Below the pieces are notes generated by a model. That model ran no database searches and was not told where the DNA came from. It worked only from the letters and a program-made list of their open reading frames with translations. Shown here piece after piece: positions 32,336-43,399 of a stretch of 64,000 nt of DNA. How positions within the stretch are numbered: the first letter of the stretch is position 1; each line of letters begins with the position of its first letter. Made by a program: the position numbers and the translations under genes. The DNA comes from Prorocentrum cordatum (taxonomy: Eukaryota > Sar > Dinophyceae > Prorocentrales > Prorocentraceae): assembly GCA_963575745.1 (NCBI GenBank), contig CAUYUJ010015281.1:162501-226500 (forward strand), written 5' to 3'.

Positions 32336-32429
32336 AGCCCCCAGTAAGAAAGGCATAAGGAAGGGAGGCACGGACGCAGGAAGCAGGAGGGGGGAAGAGA
32401 AAGCAGAAGGAGAGGGATGGGAAGACGCT

Positions 32430-32478
32430 CGAGCAGTGCTCTATTCAAAGCGACCCAGCACAGGAAGGAGGGGAATCA
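32430..32478 (+). repeat. Conserved 3' module of a satellite element (copy c)
   Basis: gcagtgctctattcaaagcg, acccagcacaggaaggagg, ggaatcaa. Close to the module at 41868-41925. Confidence 0.75.
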
Positions 32479-32734
32479 AGCGCGTTCAAATATCAGGCGG
32501 GAGCCCTTGTTGTTGTAAGTCGGTTGGCAGCAACCCACTCCAAGGCCCCAATACTTCTCCTTATTGAACAAATGTGAGCCCCGGGAGGCACACCTCAATT
32601 CAAACATACAGGGTGCACTGGAGAGGGAATCAACCACCATGAACATGCGGGACTGAGAACTCAACGGCCACACACAGACACACATCATCACACATTCTCC
32701 ACCGTCCTCTTCCAGCTCCCCCCCCCTTCTCCCC

Positions 32735-32822
32735 CAGCCTCATCCTCCTCCACCTCCTTATCCTCCTCCTCCTCTTCCTCGTCTTCCTCCTCCTCCTCCT
32801 CCTCGCTCGCTCGCTCGCTCGC
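32735..32822 (+). repeat. (TCC)n and (GCTC)n microsatellite
   Basis: CTC/TCC repeats ending in four gctc tetramers. On the minus strand it lies just past the end of the LINE and could be its simple-repeat tail. Confidence 0.9.
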
Positions 32823-32968
32823 AGACTAAAGGCCCATGCAGTGCGCAGCCTCTTCTGGGATTAAAAAGGGGGAAGGAGACAAAAAGAGCACGACGCAGGC
32901 AGCAGCTGTTGTGACATCAGGGGTCCCTTACCAACACCTGCCAGCATCGAGAGCCTCTGGGCCACAGG

Positions 32969-33727
32969 TTACAACAGATACGGATCGAGAGGACCAAGAG
33001 CCTCCGCACCCACAGGAAGTTCAAAGCCCCCCTCACACAACTGCCGTAACATACAACTGTCCCAAACATCACAAAAGGAGAGGGCAATCAAGGTCGACAC
33101 AGGAGCGGGCAACGTAACACTAATACACCCACAGCTGCCCTGAGACATGCAATGCACATGATCGCCCATGCACCTCCTTCCTCCCTCACTCTCAACCCTC
33201 GGGCGGAGACTCGGCATCCACGATGCCACGATGCCGATCGGGCCCCACTCCGCGTCACCTGAGACAGCGCACCTCTCGAACCTGATAGCACTGGCGGCAG
33301 GGCTGGTAGCAACGGCATCAAGAAAGGGGAAGCTGTCAAACTCGAGCAGATGCCCAATTTTCTGCTCCGACAGGGTGGCCCATGGAACTCCGTGGGCCTG
33401 CGCAAACACCGCCAGTCCCAGGGCCCCTCCCATCGCCACGTTTTCCTGCATGAGGCGATCACGCTGCCTAGAATTGGCAAAGGGTCTCCCCCAGGGAAGC
33501 TCGGAATCTCTAAGAGCCCGTTCCACTCTCACTCCGAATCTCGGGAGGAAAAAACAGCCCCCCGCGGCGCGGCCCTGGGAAACTGTTTCAGTCCAATGGG
33601 CGGCCAGCCCCTCAGTCCACAGAGAGTGCGAGAAATGCGGAATGGCTATCTGCGCTCCTCTCCGTGACAGAATCGTGGTGAGCACTTGGTGGAAAACACC
33701 ACTCAGCCTCCCCTCACCAACGATCAA
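32969..33727 (-). pseudogene. LINE 1: C-terminal part after the A-run
   Basis: Open for about 250 codons in a different frame from the finger segment; the switch falls exactly at a homopolymer (33727-33738), so it may be slippage, a mutation or an assembly error. The protein has ordinary composition (GRLSGVFHQVLTTILSRRG, VPWATLSEQKIGHLLEFD) but no domain I recognise. Being on the same strand and contiguous, it is most likely the LINE's own C-terminus. Confidence 0.6.
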
Positions 33728-35760
33728 AAAAAAAAAACTGAAGCAAAGCTCTCAGCACGGGTCAGAGCAGCTGGCGCAACACAAACGGGGGCCTCGACAG
33801 CCACAGTAGGAGCATCAACAGCAACTCCTCTCCCAAGATCGAGCTTAGGTGCTAAGGGTGGGCCTGGCACTCGGTAGGCAGCTTTTTCCACAAAATGCTC
33901 ATGCTTGCCCCCCTTGCGGTTATTCTTCTGGGTCAGCGCACTCTCGCGGATGCTCTGCTCAAGCTCCGCCTGGTCCACCGCACGTCCCAGACAGGCCCAA
34001 GCTTGACAGCGTCCCACTTGCTGTTTAAGGTGTTTTAAGAGTCTCCCTCGAGTGTGGAACTCCGTTAAACAAATCTGACAAAACGATCCGACCGCCCACA
34101 ATGACGGGTCTCGAGCATCTTTGTGAAACTTGTTGCGATGGACCGCCAGCCCCCTGGCCGTACTGGAGGTAAAGCCGCACTCGTAGCAAAAATAAACCCT
34201 CGGCGTTTCAGTTTGACTCGGGCCCTCAGACCCAGCACCAGGGACCGTAACGCCTAAGTGGGCCACCGAGTTTTGAAGCTCTCGAGCAAGCTGCATCTGG
34301 TGCTGGAGAAAGAGCTGCCTGCGCGCAGCTTCCGTAACCTTAGCATGAAAGTGACGCCTGGCAGACCTGGCCAATTGAATCCAGTCGTCCGCCGACCCCG
34401 ATTGGGGCACATCAAGCTTGTTGACCACACTACTCAGCCACTCCAAGTCTTGCCTCAAGATAGCGACCCACGAGTCTTGCACATCCCACAGACAGTCCAA
34501 GGCCACTCTTAGCCCAGCTGGGACAGAACTCAGCACTCTGGGAAGATACATGAGGCGCGCTATCCGCATCACCGTTCGGTGGTCAAGCCTATTAGCAGTT
34601 CGTAGAACAGACTTGTGAGAGATCCCGAGCTCAGCAGTGGCAGCTAAGGGGAGGCCGAGAGCGGCACGGTAGGCCGCGGCTTGCGCGCAAGCAATGCGCG
34701 CATGCATCTTGTTGCTAACAGGCTCCCACACACAAGCGTTATACCACAGCTTGGACAGAGCATGCGCATCCGTGTACTTGACCTTCGTAGACGTGCTGAG
34801 AGCCTGCCGCTTTCCAAGCGCAACTTGTATCGGGCGCAGTTCTCGACGCATCTGCGCAATGCGATGCGCCACTTCCACGTTGGGCCCTCCCCCCTCCAGC
34901 ATCATCGTTCCCAACCCCTTGATTTGCTTAACGACACTGACAGATATTCCATGCTCCTCCGAAGCGATACTCACCTTCCCCTCTCCCTTGGAAAGTAGCT
35001 GTCGGACTCCCTCTGAGTACACAATAGCCAGCAGCAGAAAAGTCTTGCTCTCATTGAGCCGCAGTCCGTACCTGGCCACGGCCGCAAAAACAATATCAAC
35101 TAGCTTGGCGGCCTGCGCTGGAACTTTCCTCGCATCAGGCTCCGCCCCGACTGGGGTGAGATCATCCACAAAGGAAACGCTGCAGGCCTGGTGCTGCCAG
35201 TCATTCTGAGCAGCGAAGTGCAGTGGTCTCTCTTGGGTCTTCCATGTCATGCCAGCAGCCTCCATCTCAGTCTCAATCTCATCGATGATGGGTTCGAACG
35301 CAACATTAAAGCCGTCCGTGGCAAGGATAGCCCCAGGACGGGTCCCAAGGGTCGGACGAACAAAGCTAGAGGCATTCCTCACCTTCCAGAACCCTCCCGC
35401 TTGAAACTCCCTCACAGGCTCCAGAAGGTGAGCATCGCCAATGGTTTGGTCCAAAATCGGGCAGCCCTCAAGGGCTTTGGCGGCCGAAAATAAGGCAGGT
35501 GGTAAAGGCGAGTCCTGCATCGCATCTAACAATTCTTGTTCCTCACCTGGGAGCCGTGTTATGTACTGTTTGATAACACTATAAAACGCAGCGGTGAGCT
35601 CGAGGAAGAGCCCAATAGATGACACACCACCCCTACGCTGAGCGTGGAATCTGCTGCGAACAAAATGCGCAGCAACATCAGTGGACCTGCCCTGGAAACC
35701 TCCGCACTGAGTGTCATGAAGACACTGTCCTATAAATTGCCACGCTCTCTCTCTGACAAA
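33724..35760 (-). pseudogene. LINE 1: reverse transcriptase palm/thumb and zinc fingers
   Basis: Begins just past the TAA with GQCLHDTQCGGFQGRSTDV (motif 2a, QxGFxxGRST). Motif A reads LFLELTAAFYSV near 35601; the catalytic Asp is replaced by Glu. Motif B reads GTRPGAILA. Motif C is SFVDDLTPVG near 35160, with both Asp kept. At 34188-34125 there is a C2H2 finger (C..C, 12, H....H) and at 34080-34006 a C-x2-C-x12-H-x7-C finger, probably nucleic-acid binding. The frame ends in a run of Phe codons at the A-run 33727-33738. Confidence 0.88.
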
Positions 35761-35763
35761 TTA

Positions 35764-36531
35764 GTGGTGCACCTTGCTGATGGTGTTCCCCAGCAGTATA
35801 CTTCGCTGGGCTTTAGCTTTACTTTGGTCGCCCTTCCCTTTGAAAAAACTCACCACCTGTCCCTCTTTGAACCCATGCGGTTCACGACCCCCAATCGCAG
35901 TTTTAACCAGGATCGGGTGGAAGGTTCTCGCAAGGCCCTCAGGTTCGACCAGGAACAAGTCCGTGTCGAGACCATCTGGCCCGCCCGCGGCCCCCCTCTT
36001 CAATTTACTCAGGGATCTACCCAACACTTGCCTAGGGATCACGTTTTCAATGCTGAGGGGGGTTTCATCAGATAAAACTGTGCCTCTGAGGTTATACAAC
36101 TCAACAATTTGCTCTCCGGTAGCTGGCTGTGCTTTCTCGATCTCGCCAAAATGAAGTTGAAGATCGTCAGCGTCGTCCTGCGGTGAGAGCAATGGTACTC
36201 CCTCGGGATTCGTCCCGAGAGGGAAAACAAGGGGCTGCTTGTGGCGGCGGCCTCCGTGGAGCAACAGCTTGCCAGCTTGTCGCCACTCGGCCCGTGACAC
36301 ATTGGCTTCAATGCTCTCAGAAATGTTGACAGCTTGCTTTTCTAGATAATCGCTGTAGTCCCTATCTAAGGACTGCAGGAGGACCTCAAGGGATCCCTTA
36401 AGAAAACACCCTAGTAGTTCCAACCCCCACTCCGCAACGTGCAAACGCTTCCAGAGAAAGTCCCCAGCAACTTTGTCGAGCCTCGTCCACATGGCGACGA
36501 TATCATGCCACAACGGGGTTTCCCTGATCAA
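35764..36531 (-). pseudogene. LINE 1: reverse transcriptase, N-terminal part
   Basis: Continues the previous segment after a one-base frame change. It contains the finger motifs GAAGGPDGLDTDLF and FFKGKGDQSKAKAQRSILL, standard for LINE reverse transcriptases. It ends at an in-frame TAA (35761-35763) right after GNTISKVHH, and coding resumes in the same frame beyond it. The nominal start is a TTG and has no meaning as an initiator. Confidence 0.87.
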
Positions 36532-39029
36532 ATCATCATCGAGTCTTTCCCGAAGCTCGCCCTTTCTGACGCTGAAGGCCAGGAAAAAAGTCGCCCGACA
36601 TTATCTTCAAGTCCGCCTTTCAGGCGAACATACATCAGCGCTTTTTTGACGGCACGTCGAGCACGGATAAGCCAGAATGTGCCAACAGTCAGGTAGGGTT
36701 TGCGTGGCCTCAACGCCTCCTTTTTGAAAGCTCTCTTGGCAGCCTGCCGAACATACTCGCACGTGTCCTGAAGCTGCACATTCAAGTCAACGTGCCACTC
36801 AGCAAGTTGAAAGTTGCGAATGGGTTCTCGAAGCAGGTCGCATGGCCCATCCAGGAGCATCTTGCCCCTGTCTAGGGCAGCAGCAGCACCAACACTGTTG
36901 ACGGTCTCGCGTGTCCAGGCAAGCTTGCCAATCACAGGGAAGTGATCATCGGCTCTCCTGATCAAGTCAATGTGATGTTCCACGGAGATGTCAGAGATGC
37001 TTTTAAAAACCTCCTCATCAGTAACAATAAAATCGATTCTGTGCTTAGTGCCAACTTTATTTGACACGAATGTGAAGTCTTCCTCGGGGCCCAAGAACGT
37101 ATTAGCAGCCTTCAAGCTGAAGTCGTTTAGCCATTCCGCCATTTTGAAGGCTCCCGCCGAGCTCTGGCCCCTCATCCCCTTGGTCCCCGCATAGGAGCAG
37201 TCCTGATCCCCCTCAAGATGGCAGTTGCCATCAATGAAGCAGAGGTTGGGGGGCCATCTCTCTGCTACCTGGCGCATATCATCCCAAAACTGCTTCCGTT
37301 CAGCCGCAGTGTTGCTCGCATGCGGGGCGTGTGCCACAATAATATTTAAATTCACAGCTGTCGCATCTAGCCTGCAGGCTAAAAGACGCGGTGAGGACCA
37401 CATCACGCGAAGCTGCTGCACACTGAAGGTAAGAGGCACCCCTTTTGCAGCCCCATAAGGAGCCGAGACGTTGAGCCAAAGCTCACACCCCAAAGAAAAC
37501 TGATGGTGGCCCGGGGAGACACACACCCAGTCTCCAGCCCTGCGGGTGCCTTTCTCATTCCTCCCTTCCTGGACCCCCACAATATGAATTCCTTTCCGAT
37601 ACATTTGCGATCTGAGGGCAGCTGCTCGCCTCGATCTGTTCCTTGCCTTTTTGCCGTGGCGGTGAGCCTGGCGAATCGATTGGGCGTTGAAGGACGCCAC
37701 CTGAAACTCCACAGCAGCCGAGATCTTGCGCCGACTCTGTCCCTCGCCAGCACTCTCTGACTCGCACTCGGCTTTGCAAGAAGGCCTCACACCGCTCACA
37801 ACCATCCTATCTTGTTCAAACGAAAAAGTGGGGTAGGCATGCGCATCCGCTTGCCCCTCCGAGGCCCACTCCCAGAGTCTGGAGGTCCCAAAGCAGACGG
37901 CATCAACCCAAGCCGACGGAAGAGGCAGGGGTGCGGGTCCGACCGATCGCGCAGTTATCTTCGCGGCGTTGTCCGCAAATACATTCCAAGGGTGGCCGCC
38001 GTGGGCCTTCGCGTGTTCGAGGGTAACCCCCGCCTCTTCTCGAACCATATCCCAGACCACCTGAACCAGCTGAGCTAGCTGACGATCCGAAGCTGGCAAA
38101 GACCCCCCTTTGGCCGCTCTGATGGTGGTCAGACTGTCAGAGCTAATGCTGATTGGGCACGGGGGCCTCTCAGCCAAAATCCAGAAAAGACAATACAAGA
38201 TGCCTAAGCACTCAAGAGTAGTGCTCGTAGCACCATCAGGCTCAATGCTCATCGAGTTACTTGCTTTGAATTCTCCCCTACGTATCCCTTGATAAGCATG
38301 ATCCCCACCCTTGTCAATGGTCATGACCACTGCCCATGCTCCCGTCCCCTCCCCTATTCTGTAGAGCGAGCCGTCCGTGAAAAAGTGGATGGCGTCGGGG
38401 ACCGTGTCCACAGGTAGCGGAGGGTAAGCCCTCAGCGCCACCTCTGCCTCGCACTCGAGTAGGCCCGTATCGCGAAGTTCTTCGAGCGGTAGTAACTGAA
38501 AACCTGTCCTTTCCTGAAGCACCAAGTCCCGACCCCTGGGCAGTGCTGCAAAACTCAAAGAGAAGACTCTAGGCGTGCTATGCTCGTTAGAACCTCGCTC
38601 ATGGGTCCCGTGGCTGTGTGCTACTGCGTCTCCTGAGGGCCTCTCAGACGACCTGGCATCAGAAGTGGGCCCCAAGGATGTCATGCCAGCTGCCGCGTCC
38701 GTGCCCCGAATTGTCTGGCCCTGCTGATCAGGGATCTGCTCGCACGAGTCATCGCACCTGTATTGGCAAAGCTTGGTTTCCCGACAAGCTGCAGACATGA
38801 AATCAGAGGTTTTGAGAATAGACCTAGGAGCACAGATGGCCCCATCACCTTCTAACTTCCCCGAAAAAGGTGACACATGCACTATTTTGGACATTAGGCG
38901 GGTGCACAGAAGCATAGCGTGGACCCAAACTGGAGAGGAAGCCAGCCGACCCCGTCGGCCCCAAGAGGCCAGGCGAAAAGCAAGTAACACTGTTTGGTGA
39001 AAGAGCAAACCTAACCCGTTTGCCCTCAC
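36528..39029 (-). pseudogene. LINE 1: RNase H and APE-type endonuclease part
   Basis: Open for 833 codons; the nominal first codon is GTG inside a possible splice donor, so the true start is unknown. RNase H spans about residues 213-360 with the four acidic positions present: D219 (FFTDGS), E273 (TTLECLG), D298 (ISSDSLTT), D353 (FADNAAK). The endonuclease spans about 443-705: N448 (SFNAQS), E488 (VQEGR), H567 (AHAPH), D600/N602 (FIDGN), D666 (RIDFIV), H696 (DDHFPV). RNase H placed before the endonuclease is unusual, since LINE RNase H normally follows the reverse transcriptase. The frame ends at TGA (36528) and shifts to the next segment at GATGATGATTTGATC. Confidence 0.88.
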
Positions 39030-39033
39030 TTAC

Positions 39034-39309
39034 CTGCTCAGCCTCATTCAGCCGCGCATCATCAGCTCGATCACGTGCCCCTGCTGCGCGATCAGCCCGC
39101 TGAAGATGCCGTCTTGGCTCATGATGCTCACGATGCTGCTTCAAGCTCCGCCCAAGCTCTGCATCTTGGGCGCTTTGCTGGGTGGTGACCTCCCCTCCAG
39201 CCTCCCTGAGGTAGCCACCGTCGTAGTCGCCGAAGAACTGCTGGCCCCAGTGCTCGTTGCCACTGCCTCGCACGCCTGATCTATCTTCTCCACCTCTCGC
39301 TTCAGGCAC
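39034..39309 (-). CDS. Possible host exon with GTAAGT donor
   Basis: A minus-strand frame rich in charged residues (SAQDAELGRSLKQHREHHE, RADDARLNEAEQ, coiled-coil-like) ends at a perfect CAG|GTAAGT donor (39032-39036). The LINE lies immediately downstream, as if inserted in the intron. Alternative frames are also open in places, so coding is uncertain. Confidence 0.3.
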
Positions 39310-39324
39310 GCCTGATCTATCTTG

Positions 39325-39372
39325 TCGATCTCCTCCTCCTCCTCCTCCTCCTCCTCCTCCTCCTCCTCCTCC
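39325..39372 (+). repeat. (TCC)n microsatellite
   Basis: Pure CTC repeat of nearly 50 bp. A minus-strand ATG at 39381-39383 would read it as poly-Glu. Confidence 0.95.
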
Positions 39373-39477
39373 CCCTTCTCCATACCTTCTCCTTATGAAT
39401 TACCCTGTGACGTACCCAATCATTTCTATACATGTGACGATTCTACTCAGGACCACTCAATGCTGACTGGCATTCTG

Positions 39478-39508
39478 AAGGACCCGCATTGCGCAGAAAG
39501 AGCACCCA
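39478..39508 (+). repeat. Possible 5' module of a satellite element
   Basis: aaggacccgcattgcgcag, aaagagcacc. It resembles the 5' modules at 26586 and 46533 and precedes the 103-bp satellite by about 25 bp. Confidence 0.45.
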
Positions 39509-39529
39509 ACAATGCTTTCAGAAGAGCGC

Positions 39530-41765
39530 AGCAACAAGTCACGTGGTGATCCGCGTATGACGTACCTCCCCTCAGCCTCCCAGGAGCCAACGAAAGTGGC
39601 GACAATTGCGCAGATGTCAAGCCCCCCAGAGAGCGGCGAGGTCCCGTGGTGATCCGCGTATGACGTACCTCCGCTGAGCCCCCCGGGAGCCCACGAAAAG
39701 TGGCGACAATTGCGCAGATCGCAAGCCCCCCAGAGGGCGGCGAGGTCCCGTGGTGGTCCGCGTGGGACCCACCTCCGCTGGGCCTCCCAGGAGACCACGA
39801 AAGTGGCGACAATTGCGCAAATCGCAAGCCCCCCCAGGGGGCGGCGAGGTCCTGTGGTGATCCGCGTGGGACCAACCTCCGCTGGGCCTCCCAGGAGCCC
39901 ACGAAAATGGCGACAGTTGCGCAGATCGCAAGGCCCCCCAGGGGGCGGCGAGGTACCGAGGTGGTCCGCGTGAGACCCACCTCCGCTGGCCCTCCCAGGA
40001 GCCCACGAAAGTGGCGACAATTGCGCAGATCGCAAGCCCCCCAGAGGGCGGCGAGGTCCCGTGGTGATCCGCGTATGACGTACCTCCGCTGAGCCCCTCG
40101 GGAGCCCACGAAAAGTGGCGACAATTGCGCAGATCGCAAGCCCCCCAGAGGGCGGCGAGGTCCCGTGGTGATCCGCGTGGGACCCACCTCCGCTGGGCCT
40201 CCCAGGAGACCACGAAAGTGGCGACAGTTGCACAGATCGCAAGCCCCCCAGGAGGCGGCGAGGTCCCGAGGTGATCCACATGAAACCCACCTCCGCTGTC
40301 CCTCCCAGGAGCCCACGAAAATGGCGACAATTGCGCAGATCGCAAAGCCCCCCAGAGGGCGGCGAGGTCCCGTGGTGATCCGCGTGGGACCCACCTCCGC
40401 TGGGCCTCCCAGGCGCCCACGAAAGTGGCGACAATTGCGCAAATCGCAAGCCCCCAGGGGGCGGCGAGGTACGGAGGTGATCCGCGTGGGACCCACCTCC
40501 GCTGGGCCTCCCAGGAGCCCACGAAAGTGGCGACAATTGCGCAGATCGCAAGCCCCCCAGGGGCGGCGAGGTCCCGAGGTGATCCGCGTGGGACCCACCT
40601 CCGCTGGGCCTCCCAGGAGCCCACGAAAGTGGCGACAATTGCGCAGATCGCAAGCCCCCCAAAGGGGGCGGCGAGGTACCGAGGTGATCCGCGTGGGACC
40701 CACCTCCGCCGGACCTCCCAGGAGCCCACGAAAAGTGGCGACAATTGCGCAGATCGCCAAGCCCCCCAGAGGGCGGCGAGGTCCCGTGGTGGTCCGCGTG
40801 GGACCCACCTCCGCTGGGCCTCCCAGGCGCCCACGAAAGTGGCGACAATTGCGCAGATCGCAAGCCCCCCAGGGGGCAGCGAGGTCCTGTGGTGATCCGC
40901 GTGGGACCAACCTCCGCTGGGCCTCCCAGGAGCCCACGAAAGTGGCGACAATTGCGCAGATCGCAAGCCCCCCCAGGGAGCGGCGAGGTACCGAGGTAAT
41001 TCGCGTGGGACCCACCTCCGCTGGGCCTCCCAGGAGCCCACGAAAGTGGCGACAATTGCGCAGATCGCAAGCCCCCCAGGGGGCGGCGAGGTACCGAGGT
41101 GATCCGCGTGGGACCCACCTCCGCTGGGCCTCCCAGTAACCCATGAAAGTGGCGACAGTTGCGCAGATCGCAAGCCCCGCAGGGGGCGGCGAGGTACCGA
41201 GGTGATCCGCGCAGGACCCACCTCCGCTGGGCCTCCCAGGAGCCCACGAAAGTGGCGAAAATTGCGCAGATCGCAAGCCCCCCAGAGGGCGGCGAGGTAC
41301 CGAGGTGATCCGCGTGGGACCCACCTCCGCTGGGCCTCCCAGGAGACCACGAAAGTGGCGACAATTGCGCAGATCGCAAGCCCCCCAGGAGGCGGCGAGG
41401 TACCGAGGTGATCCACACGAAACCCACCTCCGCTGGGCCTCCCAGGAGCCCACGAAAAGTGGCGACAATTGCGCAGATCGCAAGCCCCCCAGAGGGCGGC
41501 GAGGACCCACCTCCGCTGGGCCTCCCGGGAGCCCACGAAAGTGGCGACAATTGCCAGATCGCAAGCCCCCCAGGGGAGAGCGAGGTACCGAGGTGATCTG
41601 CGTGAGACCTACCTCCGCTGGGCCTCCCAGGAGCCCACGAAAGTGACGACAGTTGCGCAGATCGCAAGCCCCCCAGGGGCGGCGAGGTACCGAGGTGATC
41701 CGCGTGGGACCCACCTCCGCTGGGCCTCCCAGGAGCCCACGAAAGTGGCGACAGTTGCGCATCTT
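39530..41765 (+). repeat. 103-bp satellite
   Basis: About 22 units, spacing 103 bp where measured (40981, 41084, 41187). Unit: ctgggcctcccaggagccca, cgaaagtggcgacaattgcg, cagatcgcaagccccccagg, gggcggcgaggtaccgaggt, gatccgcgtgggacccacct. As 103 is not divisible by three, each frame reads all three translations in turn; all three minus frames stay open for most of the array. Confidence 0.98.
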
Positions 41766-41867
41766 GCAGCCCAACGGCACGAGGGAAGAGGAGAGGGGAA
41801 CACCGGAAACAGTAGAGAAGGAGGAGGGGAGGAGAGGGGAGGAGAAGGAAGGAAGGAAGGAAGGGGC

Positions 41868-41925
41868 GACCACACTGCTCTATTCAAAACGAGTTCCCAA
41901 CACGGGAGGGTTGGGAATAACTTCT
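41868..41925 (+). repeat. Conserved 3' module of a satellite element (copy d)
   Basis: cacactgctctattcaaaac, gagttcccaacacgggaggg, ttgggaataac. It follows a purine-rich spacer after the 103-bp satellite and leads straight into the composite repeat. Confidence 0.82.
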
Positions 41926-42785
41926 CCCTGTCGCACCCCGAGGCCAGTTTTTAGGGAGGGCCGGGCGTTTCGCCTGAGACTTCCTCGCCATTTATGACTC
42001 CGAGGCTTTAAAAAAGGCAACAGCTTCACAGATGGAGGGCGGATGGTTTTCAAAATGTGGCTCTCGCCTTATCGCCGCGTAAATTCGTCTTAAACAACTG
42101 CAAGAGCTTCACGGATTGAGGGCAGGTGGTCTTCAACATGCGGCTCTCGCCTAAGCGCCGCGCACATTTCGATTCAAAACTTTGCAAGAGTTTGGCGGAT
42201 TAAAGGCGAGTCGTTTTCAAAATGTGGCTCTCGCCTTTGCGCCGCACACCCTCGTCTTAAAAGAATTGCAAGAGCTTCGCGGACTGAGGGCGGTTCCATT
42301 TCAAAATGTGGCTCTCGCCTTCGCACCACGCGCACTCGTTTTTTTTTAACTTTGCAGAAACTTCACGTATTGAAGCTGGCTCCTTTTCGAAATGTGGCTC
42401 TCGCCTTGGCGCCGCACCCTTCCGTCTTCAAACATTGCAAGGGTTTCAAGGATTCCCATGATCTGCGTACCAAAAATTCCTTTTTGGAAGGAGTCATGCT
42501 TATGAGGTGCACAAGTTATGTTCGAGGTGTTCGCGGTGCGTTCTGGCACGATTCAGAATCGTCAAGACGCAACAGTCAAGTTGATCCGTCGCTTTGGAAT
42601 CCCGTGAATATTTGTTTGGCATGCTTAAGGAGGTCTTCAAATAGTTGTCTTCCAACGGGGCAGTCCCCTCAGTAAACATGAACCGTTGCAGGGGTCTATG
42701 AAAAGGGAGCTTGGGGGGAGGATTTATTCAAATTCGTTGCTTGGGTTTACACTGGTCCTCCTCCTCCTCCTCCTCCTTTTTCCTG
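41905..42785 (+). repeat. Composite repeat, plus-strand copy
   Basis: Order: ctgtcgcaccccgaggccag / tttcgcctgagacttcctcg; about five 85-bp units (ttttcaaaatgtggctctcg at roughly 42047, 42131, 42216, 42301, 42387); caagggtttcaaggattccc; tttggaatcccgtga, tttggcatgc, gtcttcaaatagttgtcttc; tgggtttacactgg; then (TCC)n. The same order occurs inverted at 61383-62110. The TCC run always follows tgggtttacactgg and may be the element's tail. Confidence 0.9.
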
Positions 42786-43399
42786 ATACCATGATCCTCC
42801 TCTCACGTCTCCTGTTACTCCTATAAGTCAACCTCCCCATCATCCTATCCCTTACCATGATCCTCCGCCCTTTCGTGCTTACTCTCGTCCTCTTCTGCTG
42901 ATCCTCCTGGTTCTTCTGAACATCATCCTGCTCCTGCTCCTCTTCCTGATCGTCACTATGACATTCCTGATCCTCATCCGATTCCTGGTCGTCCTCGTCA
43001 TCCGCCTCCTCGTGCGCTTCAGCATCCACCCCAGCAGCCACCTCATCATCATCGTCGTCATCGTCGGGCTGCGGATCGTAAGCAGAATCTCCGAGGCCGT
43101 GGCCTTGGACAACATGGCGTGCAGGTGCAGCCATCATGTGTCCATGTCGCTGGTGTCGGCGGTGGACAAACCTCCCTTTAGTAAACCACAATGTTGTGAA
43201 AACGGCCTTGGACCGAAACCGACAAAACCTGGACCCGCAAACATGACGGCCGCGACGCCCTCTCGCGAACCGAAAACAGCCAACTCGCGAATCGACGTGT
43301 CAGGGCAGGAGGTCTATCAACCTCCGATGGTGTCCTTCCAACCCAGGCCCTCGATGACCCCCCTGGGCATGGTCCGGCACTGACGGCCGCCAGCCCGCC

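Larger units (their letters stand above)
32969..39029 (-). mobile_element. LINE-type retrotransposon (element 1), degenerate
   Basis: About 6 kb of minus-strand coding sequence with, in order, RNase H, APE-type endonuclease, reverse transcriptase, a C2H2 and a C2HC zinc finger, and an unassigned C-terminal part. It is broken by a -1 type frame change near 36530, a TAA at 35761-35763 and a frame change at an A-run at 33727-33738. Few lesions in 6 kb suggest a fairly recent copy. Ends and target duplication were not resolved; (TCC)n tracts lie on both sides. Confidence 0.9.

Noticed and set aside
39447-41873. 808-codon minus-strand ORF as a real repeat protein
   Set aside because: Equally long ORFs exist in the other two frames, as expected from a 103-bp unit; recorded only as a low-interest finding.
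42724-43191. 155-codon acidic/basic minus-strand ORF (poly-Asp then Arg-rich)
   Set aside because: Built mostly from GAT/GAC and TCC-derived simple sequence and runs into the composite repeat; no domain.
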